Assembly (NCBI RefSeq): GCF_003696215.1
Contig: NZ_RFFG01000020.1
Span: 49,675 to 113,674 of the forward strand
Length of the DNA stretch: 64,000 bases
Direction: 5' to 3'
DNA from: Actinomadura harenae
Lineage (GTDB): Bacteria > Actinomycetota > Actinomycetes > Streptosporangiales > Streptosporangiaceae
Position numbers and translations under genes: made by a program
In this document: piece by piece, positions 7,212 through 15,628 of the stretch
Numbering within the stretch: the first letter of the stretch is position 1
How the letters are laid out: each line of letters starts with the position of its first letter
Notes under the pieces: model-generated
The model's input: only the letters and a program-made list of their open reading frames with translations
Database searches by the model: none
Told to the model about the DNA's origin: nothing

Positions 7212-8798
7212 TCAGACGCGGTCGGCGTAGGCGTCGCGGATGCCGCGGCGCAGCAGCTTGCCGGGGCCGCCGGACGCGTCCTGCGTGTGCGGGAGCTCCT
7301 CGGCGATGACGACCGCGTCGGGGTGCCGGTGGGCGGGCAGCCGGGCGGCGAGGGCGGCCTTGACGGCGTCCTCGGTGAGCGACGCCCCCGCGCGCGCGAC
7401 GACCGCGACCAGCACCTTCTGCTCGACCGCGTCCTGCCCCTCGGGGTGCGCCGGGATCCCGACCGCGCCCGCCTCGGCGACGCCGTCGAGCTCGATCGCG
7501 GCCTCCTCGATCTCGACGGGCTGGGTCCACTGGCCGCCCTTGAGGATCGCGTCCTCGCGGCGTCCGAGGACGTGGACGAAGCCGCCCGCGTCCATCCGGC
7601 CGAGGTCGCCGCCGACGTACCAGCCGTCCCGCAGGACGTCGGCGGTCCTGCCGGGCAGCTTGTCGTAGCCGGCCATCATGTTCGGCCCGGCGAGGTTGAT
7701 CTCGCCGACCTCGTCCAGCACCCGGTTCCCGTTCGGGTCGGTGATCCGGACCGCGCAGGACGTGCGGGCGCGGCCGACGGACGAGATGTCCTGGCTGCCG
7801 TCGTCCTGCCGTCCGAAGCAGGTGTAGGGGGCCTCGGTCTGGCCGTAGTAGCTGTAGATCGCCGCGCCCGGGACGCGCGTCAGGATGCGTTCGCGGAGCG
7901 CGGGCGGCAGCGGCTCGCCGCCGAGCACGATCGCCCGCAGCGAGGAGAGGTCCACGCCCTCGTGGTCGTCGGAGCCGAGCAGCGCGGAGAAGAAGCTCGG
8001 GATCAGCGAGACGTGCGTGACCTTCTCGCGCGGGACGACCCGGAGGAAGTTCGCCGGGCCCCAGTCCTGTTCGAGGACCAGCGTCATGCCCGCGTAGAAC
8101 GCCGGGCCGACCAGCGCGGGGAAGCCGATGCCCCAGATGATCGCGCCGGTGCCCATGACCGAGTCCGGGCCGTGCTCGACGTCCAGCCAGATCTGCGCGG
8201 ACGCCAGCGACGAGAAGTGCGTGTGCATGACGGCCTTCGGGAGGCCGGTCGTCCCGGACGTGTAGAACAGCGCGAGCAGGTCGTCGCCGAACCCGCCGAG
8301 CGGGGGTTCGCTCTCGCCCGCGTTCGCGGCGAGCGCGTCGACGTCGACGGTGTCCTCGGCCGCCCCGCCGACGCGCAGCCACAGCTTGACGTTCGGCAGC
8401 CCGGGACGGATCTGCTCGACCAGGCCCTCGACGGTCGCGTCGTACACGAACGCGGTGCACTCGGAGTGCTCGACGACCTGCCGGAGGGTGTCGGCGGGCC
8501 AGTACGGGTTCAGCGCGGCGACGACCGAGCCGATCTTCATCTGCGCGAGGTACACCTCGGCGACGTGCAGGGTCTCGTTCATCAGGGACGCGACGCGCGC
8601 GCCCGGGGTGATCCCGGCGGCGAGCAGGGCGTGGGCGACGCGGTTGACCCGCCGGTTGAGCTGGTCATAGGTGAAGCTCTGCTCGCCGCAGTAGGTCAGC
8701 GCGGTCTTGTCGGGGGTGCGGAGGGCGTTGGCGGTCAGGATGGCGTGGGCGTAGTTGCTGAAGTCGCTGCTGGTGGAAGGACTGTTCTCTCGCGCCAC
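7212..8798 (-). CDS. AMP-forming acyl-CoA synthetase
   Basis: ANL-superfamily ligase of 528 residues that activates a carboxylic acid through an acyl-adenylate. Complete motifs: P-loop YTSGTTGLPKAVMH (about 180), YSYYGQTEAP (A5), GWYVGGDLGRMD (A7/A8 region) and a C-terminal GGPGKLLRR holding the catalytic Lys. The GTG at 8798 is preferred over a TTG 21 bases upstream because GAAGGAG lies 7 bases before it. Operon order on the minus strand: DUF35, VOC, this gene, ADP-forming ligase, SDR. No membrane segment; the protein is cytoplasmic. The acid is unknown, but the operon and operator suggest a member of an alicyclic or steroid-like acid catabolic pathway. Confidence 0.9.
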   Translation of the reverse strand: MARENSPSTSSDFSNYAHAILTANALRTPDKTALTYCGEQSFTYDQLNRRVNRVAHALLAAGITPGARVASLMNETLHVAEVYLAQMKIGSVVAALNPYWPADTLRQVVEHSECTAFVYDATVEGLVEQIRPGLPNVKLWLRVGGAAEDTVDVDALAANAGESEPPLGGFGDDLLALFYTSGTTGLPKAVMHTHFSSLASAQIWLDVEHGPDSVMGTGAIIWGIGFPALVGPAFYAGMTLVLEQDWGPANFLRVVPREKVTHVSLIPSFFSALLGSDDHEGVDLSSLRAIVLGGEPLPPALRERILTRVPGAAIYSYYGQTEAPYTCFGRQDDGSQDISSVGRARTSCAVRITDPNGNRVLDEVGEINLAGPNMMAGYDKLPGRTADVLRDGWYVGGDLGRMDAGGFVHVLGRREDAILKGGQWTQPVEIEEAAIELDGVAEAGAVGIPAHPEGQDAVEQKVLVAVVARAGASLTEDAVKAALAARLPAHRHPDAVVIAEELPHTQDASGGPGKLLRRGIRDAYADRV

Positions 8799-8888
8799 GG
8801 CTCGGCTCCTTCGGCTCAAGCTGCAGGGGGTGGGTGCGGACGGACGGCGGGAGGCGAGGAAGGCGATCGGTGGATCGGAAGCGGTCGG

Positions 8889-9239
8889 TCAGCGGGAGGA
8901 ATAGAGCACGAACGGGTTCCCGGCCGGGTCGCGCAGGACGGCGCGGACCTCGTGCGGGCCGTCCTCGGGGCCGCGGACGAGCGTCGCCCCGGCGGCGGTG
9001 AGCCGCTCGACGGTCGCCGCGACGTCCTCGACCTTGAAGGACGCGGCGGGCGCGCCGCCGGTGACGTCCTCCTCGGGCCCGGCGATCGCGAAGGTGGCGC
9101 CGCCGCCGTCGAACGCGGCGTACCGCCCGCCGTCCTGGAACCTCAGGGTGAGGCCGAGCCCGTCCCGGTAGAAGGCGACGGCCTGCTCGACGTCCTGCGC
9201 GGGGTAGAGCACGTTGCCGAGGCGCGGAAGATCGGTCAT
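8889..9239 (-). CDS. VOC-fold protein in the CoA operon
   Basis: Protein of 116 residues with a glyoxalase-type fold: LGNVLYPAQDVEQAVAFYRD at the start and VLRDPAGNPFVLYSS at the end, the two conserved VOC turns. It starts in a 4-base ATGA overlap with the DUF35 stop, so the two are translationally coupled. Ninety bases separate it from the next gene of the operon. VOC members in such operons can be epimerases or lyases acting on CoA esters (methylmalonyl-CoA epimerase is one known case), but this protein is not recognisably one of them. Confidence 0.8.
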   Translation of the reverse strand: MTDLPRLGNVLYPAQDVEQAVAFYRDGLGLTLRFQDGGRYAAFDGGGATFAIAGPEEDVTGGAPAASFKVEDVAATVERLTAAGATLVRGPEDGPHEVRAVLRDPAGNPFVLYSSR

Positions 9240-9634
9240 GCGGGTCTCCAGTGGGGGATCGGCCCGAACCCGGGCAGGTCGGCGAACCGGACCCGGACCG
9301 GCATGCCGATCCGGACGTCCTCCGGCGGGCACCCGGTGACGTCCCCGAAGACGCGCGCGCCCTCGGGGAGGTCGAGCCAGGCGACGGTGTAGGGCGGCGC
9401 GAATCCGGGGAGGAACGAACGGTGCACGACGGTGAACGTGTGCACGGTGCCGTGTCCGGACACCGCCTCGTACGCGAGCTCCGTTCCGCCGCAGTAGGGG
9501 CAGCGGGGTTCGGGGAAGTGCACGAAGCGGCGGCATCCGGCGCAGCGCTGGAGCGCCAGCTCACCGCGCCGGCAGGCCGCCCAGTAGGGCTCGGTCGGCG
9601 GGCTCGGCGTCGGAGCGGGGCGCGGGTCGTCCAT
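9236..9634 (-). CDS. DUF35 protein: zinc ribbon plus OB-fold
   Basis: Protein of 132 residues. It has an N-terminal helix with PYWAACRRGELALQRCAGC, a rubredoxin-like zinc ribbon with Cys pairs CAGC...CPYC (about residues 31-48), and a C-terminal OB-fold (SGHGTVHTFTVVH). DUF35 proteins bind Ltp-type thiolases or aldolases and position acyl-CoA substrates; in the cholesterol pathway the DUF35 part of ChsH2 pairs with Ltp2. No thiolase gene adjoins this copy; the nearest unpaired one is at 23302. First gene of the minus-strand CoA operon, with a CCAAGC-type operator 10 bases before its ATG and no Shine-Dalgarno sequence. Confidence 0.88.
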   Translation of the reverse strand: MDDPRPAPTPSPPTEPYWAACRRGELALQRCAGCRRFVHFPEPRCPYCGGTELAYEAVSGHGTVHTFTVVHRSFLPGFAPPYTVAWLDLPEGARVFGDVTGCPPEDVRIGMPVRVRFADLPGFGPIPHWRPA

Positions 9635-9644
9635 CGCGGCCCAA

Positions 9645-9660
9645 ACTAGCGCACGCTTGG
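9645..9660. promoter_or_regulatory. CCAAGC-N4-GCTTGG-type operator before the CoA operon
   Basis: Reads ACTAGCGCACGCTTGG: the right half is perfect and the left half has two changes from CCAAGC. It lies immediately upstream of the DUF35 ATG at 9634, and a minus-strand TAGTTT at 9648-9643 that could be the -10 box overlaps it. Occupancy would block transcription. Confidence 0.65.
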
Positions 9661-9703
9661 TTGAGCGACAAGAGCGCGGAATGCGGCCCGGGTCCGGCGT
9701 TCC

Positions 9704-10387
9704 CTACGAGGCCGCGAGGCGGTCGCGGGAGAGCCGGTCGGCGCGGCGGGTCGTCTCGGGCAGGCGGTAGCGCGGCGCGAGCGCGAGCGCCAGGCGGCAC
9801 GCCTCGTCCAGGCCGACGCGGTGGCCGACGGAGACGAAGACCGGCTTCACGCCGTCCTGGGTGCGCAGGACGCGGCCGACCTCCGCGCCGTCCAGCAGCA
9901 GCGGGGACCCGTCGCCGCGCCTCGCGCCCGGCTGCTCGTGCGTGCCGACGAACGCGGTCTTGGCGACGCCGATCGCGGGCAGGCCGGTGATGATCCCGAG
10001 GTGGCACGCCAGCCCGAACCGGCGCGGATGCGCGAGGCCGTAGCCGTCGCAGACGAGCAGGTCGGGCGTCGTGGACAGGCCGCGCAGCGCCTCGATGAGC
10101 GTCGGCAGCTCGCGGAACGCGAACAGGCCCGGGACGTACGGGAAGTCCGACGTGCCGACCGCGACCGACTCCTCCACGACGTCGAGGGTCCCGGCGTCCA
10201 GCACGACGGCCGCCGCCGCGACCCGCGCGTGGACGCCGCCGCCGTCGCCCGCGTACGAGACGTCCAGTCCGGCGACCGTGCGCGGAGTCACCGAACCGGA
10301 CGCGTCGACCTGCCCGCGCAACGCGTTCTGGATCGCCTCGGCCTCCTGCGGTGTGGACGGCCAGGCGTGCGGAACCGTGATCTCCAT
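9704..10387 (-). CDS. nfi: Endonuclease V
   Basis: Protein of 227 residues that cuts DNA, and in some species RNA, next to deoxyinosine or inosine. Family motifs are clear: VAGLDVSY (metal Asp), FPYVPGLFAFRE (wedge region and catalytic Glu), LLVCDGYGLAHPRRFGLA (second Asp) and HLGIITGLPAIGVAK. Length matches bacterial endonuclease V. The ATG at 10387 fits a leaderless promoter: TACGGT (10400-10395) ends seven bases before it. Stand-alone repair gene, divergent from a GNAT gene with only 34 bases between starts. Confidence 0.92.
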   Translation of the reverse strand: MEITVPHAWPSTPQEAEAIQNALRGQVDASGSVTPRTVAGLDVSYAGDGGGVHARVAAAAVVLDAGTLDVVEESVAVGTSDFPYVPGLFAFRELPTLIEALRGLSTTPDLLVCDGYGLAHPRRFGLACHLGIITGLPAIGVAKTAFVGTHEQPGARRGDGSPLLLDGAEVGRVLRTQDGVKPVFVSVGHRVGLDEACRLALALAPRYRLPETTRRADRLSRDRLAAS

Positions 10388-10394
10388 GGCGGAA

Positions 10395-10400
10395 ACCGTA
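10395..10400 (-). promoter_or_regulatory. -10 box of a leaderless promoter for the endonuclease V gene
   Basis: TACGGT on the minus strand with a 7-base spacer to the ATG and no Shine-Dalgarno sequence. Confidence 0.4.
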
Positions 10401-10421
10401 GCGCCGCCCCAGACTTGGCCC

Positions 10422-10943
10422 ATGACCGAACTGGAGACGGAGCGGCTGGTGCTGAGGCCGCTGACGGGCGCCGACTTCGACGACTACGCCGCGATGATGG
10501 CGGACCCGGAGGTGGGGGCGGGGCTGGCCGAGGGGGTCGGGCGGTCCGTGGACGACGTGTGGCGCAATCTGGCGATGTTCATCGGGCACCGGGAGATCCG
10601 CGGCTACTCGCACTGGGCGCTCATCGAGAAGGGCAGCGGGGCGTTCGTCGGACGCGCCGGACCGTGGAGCCCGCACGGCTTCCCCGGCCTCGGAGTCGGC
10701 TGGTGCCTGGCGCGCGGGCACTGGGGCAAGGGGTACGCGTCGGAGGCGGCCCGCGCGGCGCTCGCCTTCTCCTTCACCGTGCTGGACGCCGAGGAGGTGG
10801 TCTCCCTGATCCTTCCGGGCAACGAGCGCTCGGTCGCCGTGGCCGAGCGGATCGGGCACCGCCATCTGCGCGACACCGAGTACCGGGGGCGGCGGGTCCA
10901 CGTGTACGGGCAGAGCCGTCCCCGGCCGGAGCGTCGAGACTGA
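10422..10943 (+). CDS. GNAT-family N-acetyltransferase
   Basis: Protein of 173 residues resembling RimJ/RimL-type acetyltransferases. Start block LETERLVLRPLTGADFDDYA; acetyl-CoA pocket around GVGWCLARGHWGKGYASEAA; then the typical NERSVAVAERIGHRH. These act on protein N-termini, amino acids or small amines with acetyl-CoA; the acceptor is not predictable. The ATG at 10422 opens directly at the conserved ETERL start. Divergent from endonuclease V. Confidence 0.85.
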   Translation: MTELETERLVLRPLTGADFDDYAAMMADPEVGAGLAEGVGRSVDDVWRNLAMFIGHREIRGYSHWALIEKGSGAFVGRAGPWSPHGFPGLGVGWCLARGHWGKGYASEAARAALAFSFTVLDAEEVVSLILPGNERSVAVAERIGHRHLRDTEYRGRRVHVYGQSRPRPERRD

Positions 10944-10954
10944 CCCGCGACTAC

Positions 10955-10970
10955 CCAAGCAAATGCTAGG
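10955..10970. promoter_or_regulatory. CCAAGC-N4-GCTTGG-type operator before the isochorismatase-like gene
   Basis: Reads CCAAGCAAATGCTAGG, one change from the consensus halves. It overlaps the expected -35 region of a promoter whose -10 box lies at 10976-10981. Confidence 0.65.
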
Positions 10971-10975
10971 TCGCT

Positions 10976-10981
10976 TAGGCT
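10976..10981 (+). promoter_or_regulatory. -10 box of a leaderless promoter
   Basis: TAGGCT followed by six bases and then the GTG start at 10988. The operator at 10955-10970 covers the matching -35 region, so repressor binding would exclude RNA polymerase. Confidence 0.45.
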
Positions 10982-10987
10982 GGCCGG

Positions 10988-11611
10988 GTGCCGACCGATC
11001 TCACCGACCTCGCGGCCCCCGGCCACACCGCGCTGCTCGTCATGGAGATGCAGCGCGGCGTCGCCGGCGACCTGGCCCGCTTCCCCGACCTGGTGAAGAC
11101 CTGCGCCGACCGCGACGTGACGGCCAACGCCGCGCGCGTCGCGGCGGCCGCCCGCGCCGCCGGGGTGCGCGTCGTGCAGTGCACGGCCGCGTTCCGTCCC
11201 GACCGCGCGGGCAGCCACACGCGCAACTCGCCCTTCCTGCGCGCCCTGCTCAAGGACCCCTCGCACATGCTGGAGGGGACAGCCGCCATCGAGGTGCTGC
11301 CCGAGCTGTCCGACCCGTCCGACCTCGAATCCCGCCGGTACCACGGGTTCTCGCCGTTCACCGGGACGTCCCTCGACATGACGCTGCGCTCGCTCGGAGT
11401 CACCACGGTCGTCGCCGTCGGGCTGTCGCTCAACCTCGGTATCCCCGGCCTGTGCCTGGAGGCGGTCGACCTCGGCTACCGGGTCGTCTGCGTGACCGAC
11501 GCCGTCGCCGGGACGCCCGCCGAGTACGGCGACGCCGTCCTCGCCCACACGATCCCGCTGCTCGCCGCGCGCGCCACCGCCGGCGACCTGGTCCGCGCCT
11601 GGGAGGGCTGA
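10988..11611 (+). CDS. Isochorismatase-fold protein with a degenerate triad
   Basis: Protein of 207 residues with the cysteine-hydrolase/isochorismatase fold (LLVMEMQRGVAG, FSPFTGTSLDMTLRSLGV, EAVDLGYRVVCVTDA). In active members an Asp (in DMQ), a Lys and a Cys (in TNxCV) form the triad. Here DMQ is EMQ, the Lys strand reads SRRYHGFSPF without Lys, and the Cys loop reads GLSLNLGIPG without Cys. It may be a binding protein or use different chemistry. The GTG at 10988 sits directly behind a leaderless -10 box. It overlaps the next SDR gene by one base, so the two form an operon under the CCAAGC-type operator. Confidence 0.8.
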   Translation: MPTDLTDLAAPGHTALLVMEMQRGVAGDLARFPDLVKTCADRDVTANAARVAAAARAAGVRVVQCTAAFRPDRAGSHTRNSPFLRALLKDPSHMLEGTAAIEVLPELSDPSDLESRRYHGFSPFTGTSLDMTLRSLGVTTVVAVGLSLNLGIPGLCLEAVDLGYRVVCVTDAVAGTPAEYGDAVLAHTIPLLAARATAGDLVRAWEG

Positions 11612-12345
11612 TGGACGGTCTCGACCTCACCGGACGCGTCGCCGTCGTCACCGGCGGCGCTGGCGGCATCGGCCGCGCGATCTGCGCCGACCTCGCCTCC
11701 CTCGGCGCGCACGTCGTCGTCGCCGACCTCGACGCGGAGGCCGCCGCCGAGACCGCGAAGCCGCTCGGCGCCACCGCCCGCCGCGTCGACCTCGCCGACT
11801 CGGCGTCCATCGACGCGTTCACCGCGCACGTCGGGCCGGTGGACGTCCTCGTGCACAACGCGGGCGTCAGCTTCGTCGAGCCGTTCACCGAGAGCGACCC
11901 CGCGCACTGGGACCTGATGTGGAAGATCAACCTGCGCGCGCCGATGCAGCTCACCCGCGCCCTGCTGCCCGGGATGTCCGAACGCGGCCACGGCCGGCTC
12001 GTGTTCGTCTCGTCCGACGGCGCGCGCGCCGGATCCGGCGGCGAGGGCGCCTACGCCGCCACCAAGTCCGGGCTGTTCGGACTCGCCAAGACCCTCGCCC
12101 GCGAGGCCGCGCGCGGCGGCGTCACCAGCAACGTCGTCTGCCCGGGACCGACCGACACGCCCATGGTCCGGAAGGTGGCCGAGCGGCACCCGGACCTGCT
12201 GGACAAGCTCGCCCGGCAGATCCCGCTGCGCCGCATCGGCCGCCCCTCCGACGTCGCGGGCCTCGTCGCGTTCCTCTGCACCGACCGCGCCGCCTACATC
12301 ACCGGCCAGACCCTCTCGGTCAGCGGCGGGATCACGATGCAGTGA
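11611..12345 (+). CDS. SDR-family oxidoreductase
   Basis: Protein of 244 residues. Cofactor loop TGGAGGIGR, VVVADLDAE (Asp after strand 2, favouring NAD), HNAG, catalytic Ser in VFVSSDGA, and AYAATKSG for Tyr and Lys. The tail AYITGQTLSVSGGITMQ is usual for 3-hydroxyacyl-CoA or 2-hydroxycyclohexanecarboxyl-CoA dehydrogenase-like SDRs. Its ATG overlaps the stop of the isochorismatase-like gene (TGATG), so the two are translated together. Ends six bases before a convergent hydrolase gene. Inferred to oxidise a hydroxylated ring or acyl-CoA intermediate. Confidence 0.87.
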   Translation: MDGLDLTGRVAVVTGGAGGIGRAICADLASLGAHVVVADLDAEAAAETAKPLGATARRVDLADSASIDAFTAHVGPVDVLVHNAGVSFVEPFTESDPAHWDLMWKINLRAPMQLTRALLPGMSERGHGRLVFVSSDGARAGSGGEGAYAATKSGLFGLAKTLAREAARGGVTSNVVCPGPTDTPMVRKVAERHPDLLDKLARQIPLRRIGRPSDVAGLVAFLCTDRAAYITGQTLSVSGGITMQ

Positions 12346-12350
12346 CCGGG

Positions 12351-13526
12351 CTACAGAGAGGCGTAGGCGGCCTCGACCAGCCGGTACGAGCGCAGGTCGC
12401 CGGAGAGCTGGTCGCCCATGCGGTTCGGCAGGTAGGCGATGGCGAGGTCCGCGTCGACGTCCGCGAGGCCGAGCGCGCCGCCCGCGCCGGTGTGCCCGAA
12501 CGCCGATTCCTGGCCCGCCTCCGGCGTGAAGAACGTCATCGACGGACGCATGAAGCCGCGGCCGAACGCGCTGTCCACGGTGAGCGTCAGGTCCTCGCCG
12601 CGCACCCGCGTCCGGATGCCCTCGCGCAGGGTCTCCGGGCGGACGTACCGTCCGGCCACCAGGTTCGCGTAGAACCGTCCGAACGCGCGCGCGGTCGCGA
12701 CCATCCCGGCCGACGGCCAGCCCGCGCGCAGCACGACCGGGTTGTTGAACCCGCCCTTGCCCGGGCTCGGGTTGTTCAGCCCCCGGTTCATGCGGCTTTC
12801 GGTGTCGAGGAAGGCGTTGGCGAGGCGGGTGAGGCGCGCCTCGTCGTCCACCGCGCGCGGCCCGGTCTCGTTCTGGACGCCGCGGACGTTCGTCAGCCTC
12901 GCCGCGCGCTCGATCACCTCGTCCGACGACCCGACCCACAGGTCCAGGTCCGCCGCGAACTCCTTCTTGACGAACTCCCCGGCGGGCATCCCGGCGAAGT
13001 GCCGGACCAGGTTCCCCGCGAGCCAGCCGTAGGTCAGCGCGTGGTAGCCGTGCGCGGTGCCGGGCTTCCACTCGGGCTCCTGAGCGGCCAGCTCGGCGGC
13101 GCGCGCGTCGGCGTCGGCGGCCTCCTCGGCCGTCACCGGACGCGCGAACGCCGGAAGCCCGGCCTGGTGCGTGAACAGGTGCTCGTTGGTCGCGGCGTCC
13201 TTGCCGTGGACGCCGAACCCGGGCCACCAGGCGGTCACCGGCGCGTCCCAGTCGAACGCGCCGCGCTCGGCGAGCAGCAGGGCGGCCGTCGCGGTCAGCG
13301 CCTTGGTGCAGGAGAAGCCGAACGCGGGCGTGTGCTCGAGCCACAGGCGCCCGGTGCGGCGGTCGGCGAGCCCGCCCCACAGGTCCACCACCTTGCGGCC
13401 GCCGGAGTAGACCGCGACGGCCGCGCCGATCTCCCGGCCCTCCGCGAAGTTCCGCTCGAACACGTCCCGGACGGCGGCGAAGGCCGGATCGCAGTGCCCC
13501 TGCACCGTGGTTCCCTGCGCGGTCAT
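12351..13526 (-). CDS. Beta-lactamase-fold serine hydrolase
   Basis: Protein of 391 residues of the class-C beta-lactamase/esterase superfamily. Nucleophile motif SxxK in FGFSCTKALTATAALL (about residue 72), Tyr motif in HGYHALTYGWLAG (about 158), and HTGAGG near the C-terminus in place of KTG. No signal peptide is visible, so it is probably cytoplasmic, like EstB-type esterases. The ATG at 13526 is preceded by GAGGAGAGG. Divergent from a cyclase-family gene with 35 bases between starts. Likely ester or lactone hydrolase; substrate unknown. Confidence 0.87.
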   Translation of the reverse strand: MTAQGTTVQGHCDPAFAAVRDVFERNFAEGREIGAAVAVYSGGRKVVDLWGGLADRRTGRLWLEHTPAFGFSCTKALTATAALLLAERGAFDWDAPVTAWWPGFGVHGKDAATNEHLFTHQAGLPAFARPVTAEEAADADARAAELAAQEPEWKPGTAHGYHALTYGWLAGNLVRHFAGMPAGEFVKKEFAADLDLWVGSSDEVIERAARLTNVRGVQNETGPRAVDDEARLTRLANAFLDTESRMNRGLNNPSPGKGGFNNPVVLRAGWPSAGMVATARAFGRFYANLVAGRYVRPETLREGIRTRVRGEDLTLTVDSAFGRGFMRPSMTFFTPEAGQESAFGHTGAGGALGLADVDADLAIAYLPNRMGDQLSGDLRSYRLVEAAYASL

Positions 13527-13561
13527 GGCGGCGTCCTCTCCTCGGGAAGGGTCTGAACCGA

Positions 13562-14476
13562 ATGATGCTCGATGAGCCGAACAACTGGGGACGCTGGGGT
13601 GCCTCGGACGAGCGCGGCGCGCTGAACCTGCTGACCCCGGAGGCCGTCCTGGCCGCCGCGTCCTGCGTCCGGGAGGGACGGGTGCTGGGCCTGTCGCTGC
13701 CGATCCGCGGCGCCACGTCCTCGCCCGCGCCGACGACGGTCCCGCACCTGCGCGGACGCCCGCTGCCACAGCACTTCATGTCCGTGGACGGCGGCGACTA
13801 CGCGGCCGGGACCAGGGCGATCGGCGCGGGGCTGCGGATGGCCGACGACGCGCTCGTCGTGACCCCGCACGGCACCACCACCCACATGGACGCCCTCTGC
13901 CACATGTGGTCGGGCGACGAGCTGTACAACGGGCACCCGGCGAACCGGGTCCGCTCCTACGGTGCCGGACGCTGCGGCATCGACAAGGCCGGGCCGGTCG
14001 TCGCGCGCGGCGTCCTGTTCGACGTCCCGCGCCTGCGCGGCGTCCGGCACCTGGCGGCGGGCGACCGCGTCACCCCGGAGGACCTGGAGGCGTGCGGGGT
14101 GGACGTCCGTCCCGGGGACGTGGCCGTGATCCGCACCGGATGGCCGCTGACCTGGGAGGACGGCCCCGACGCGTACTGGAGCGGGCAGCCCGGCCTGTCC
14201 GCGGACGCGGGCCGCTGGCTCGCCGGGCTCGACGTGTGCGCGGTCGCGTCCGACAACGCGGCGATCGGCGGCCTCAACGAGCGCCAGCTCGCCGACGAGG
14301 GCCTGGCCGACGACCTCCACATGATCCTTCTCTGGCGGCACGGGATCCCGCTGCTGGAGATGCTGTGGCTGGAGGAGCTGTCCGAGACGTCCCGGACGGA
14401 CTTCCTGTTCCTCGCCGCCCCGCTGCGGATCGAGGGCGGCACGGCGAGCCCGGTCACCCCCGTGGCCGTCCTCTGA
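13562..14476 (+). CDS. Cyclase-family (kynurenine formamidase-like) hydrolase
   Basis: Protein of 304 residues of the metal-dependent cyclase/KynB superfamily. The signature HGTTTHMDALCHM (about residues 102-114) matches HGTHxDxPxH with Ala in place of Pro. PGDVAVIRTGW and a DNAAIGGLNER region follow. Members hydrolyse aryl formamides, lactones or cyclic ketoacids using Zn or Mn. A second ATG one codon later is equally possible. Faces the serine hydrolase divergently; both could serve ester or lactone cleavage in one pathway, but no operator of the CCAAGC type is seen here. Confidence 0.85.
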   Translation: MMLDEPNNWGRWGASDERGALNLLTPEAVLAAASCVREGRVLGLSLPIRGATSSPAPTTVPHLRGRPLPQHFMSVDGGDYAAGTRAIGAGLRMADDALVVTPHGTTTHMDALCHMWSGDELYNGHPANRVRSYGAGRCGIDKAGPVVARGVLFDVPRLRGVRHLAAGDRVTPEDLEACGVDVRPGDVAVIRTGWPLTWEDGPDAYWSGQPGLSADAGRWLAGLDVCAVASDNAAIGGLNERQLADEGLADDLHMILLWRHGIPLLEMLWLEELSETSRTDFLFLAAPLRIEGGTASPVTPVAVL

Positions 14477-14604
14477 CCCTGTCCTATCGATCGGCTGTGC
14501 AGTGCCTGAATATTCGCTCTATGGCCACACAAAAGTGACCAACGGGTGATCGTCCGTGGACAGCCTTGCGGAGGTCCCATCCCCCAGAGCAAGGAGGACG
14601 CCAG

Positions 14605-15573
14605 ATGCGCAGACTCGTGATGGCCGGCGCGGCCGGGGCGCTCGCCGCCGCGTCCGTCTCCCTCACCGGGACCGCCGCCACCGCCTCGCCCGCAGCGCCT
14701 GCCGCGCCTGCAGCGCCTGCCGCGCCTGCAGCGCTTGCCGCGCCGGCCCCGAACGTCCGGTTCGTCGATGCCGGGCAGAGCTCCGCGCAGGTCGACGCGT
14801 TCTGGACGAAGGAGCGGATCGCGAGCGCCAGGGAGTACCGGGGAACGGCCGCCGCGTCGGCCGGAGGCGGCGCCTCGGCGGACGCGTCCGCGCAGGCCGC
14901 GCCCTACGTCCGCTCCGGCGTCCTGCCGAAGGGCGAGGCCGGGAAGGTCACCGCGCAGTGGCGGCAGCCCCCGGCACTGGGACGGCTGTACTTCAGCCTC
15001 AAGGGCCAGACCTGGATGTGCTCGGCGACCGTCGTGGTGTCCGACAACCACGACACCATCGCGACCGCGCGGCACTGCGGGTTCGGCGAGGGCGGCGGCA
15101 ACTACCGGTTCGCCCCCGCGTACTCCAAGGGCAAGGCTCCGCGCGGCTGGTTCACCTGGCGCAAGGCGGGCTGGGTGACCACGTCCGGGGTGAAGGGCGA
15201 CAACGCGTTCATCGTCCTGAACAAGCGCAGCGGCAGGCACGTGCAGGACGCGGCGGGCGCCGAGGGCGTGGCGTTCAACTACTCGCCGGGCTCCTACTCC
15301 ACGAACCTGCTCGGGATCCCGGGCGACAGGGACTACCCGTGGCGCTGCTCCGGCAAGCCGCGCGGCAGCAGCGACAAGCGCGTCATCTACCTCGCGAACT
15401 GCAAGGGCATGAGCGGCGGAGCCAGCGGCGGCCCGTTCCTCATCAGGTTCAACAGCGGCACCGGCGTCGGCTGGCAGACCGCGAGCTACTTCGGCTCGTG
15501 CGGCAGGGACGCCTGCGGCGCGCAGTGGCAGAAGGACGCGCTGGCCGTCTACCGGGGCGCCCAGCACCGCTGA
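14605..15573 (+). CDS. Secreted trypsin-like serine protease
   Basis: Protein of 322 residues. Sec signal peptide with MRRLVMAGAAGAL and an Ala-rich core, cut near TATASPA, followed by an Ala/Pro linker coded by a DNA repeat, a likely pro-region (about 50-105) and a chymotrypsin-fold domain. Catalytic triad: His in IATARHCGF (about 156), Asp in GDNAFIVL (about 200), Ser in MSGGASGGPF (about 276). Cys residues in WMCSA/RHCG and others could form disulfides. The ATG follows AAGGAGG at 14591-14597. Acts outside the cell; specificity unknown. Confidence 0.9.
   Translation: MRRLVMAGAAGALAAASVSLTGTAATASPAAPAAPAAPAAPAALAAPAPNVRFVDAGQSSAQVDAFWTKERIASAREYRGTAAASAGGGASADASAQAAPYVRSGVLPKGEAGKVTAQWRQPPALGRLYFSLKGQTWMCSATVVVSDNHDTIATARHCGFGEGGGNYRFAPAYSKGKAPRGWFTWRKAGWVTTSGVKGDNAFIVLNKRSGRHVQDAAGAEGVAFNYSPGSYSTNLLGIPGDRDYPWRCSGKPRGSSDKRVIYLANCKGMSGGASGGPFLIRFNSGTGVGWQTASYFGSCGRDACGAQWQKDALAVYRGAQHR
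14690..14746 (+). repeat. 18-bp in-frame repeat coding an Ala/Pro linker
   Basis: About three copies of an 18-base unit built from GCCGCGCCT and GCAGCGCCT, giving AAPAAPAAP-type sequence after the protease signal peptide. Such repeats vary in copy number without breaking the frame. Confidence 0.75.
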
Positions 15574-15585
15574 CGCCCGAGCGGG

Positions 15586-15618
15586 ACGGCGGGCCGCCCA
15601 CGCCGGGCGGCCCGCCGT
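15586..15618. terminator. Bidirectional hairpin between protease and hydroxylase genes
   Basis: Perfect 14-bp stem (15586-15599 with 15605-15618), 5-base loop, between two convergent genes. Confidence 0.7.
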
Positions 15619-15628
15619 TCCCCACCGG

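Noticed and set aside
7204..8460. Extension of the ADP-forming ligase into the upstream synthetase gene as a 1,116-residue fusion
   Set aside because: The extension is Arg-rich shadow sequence; the GTG at 7203 has a strong RBS and starts the ATP-grasp fold.
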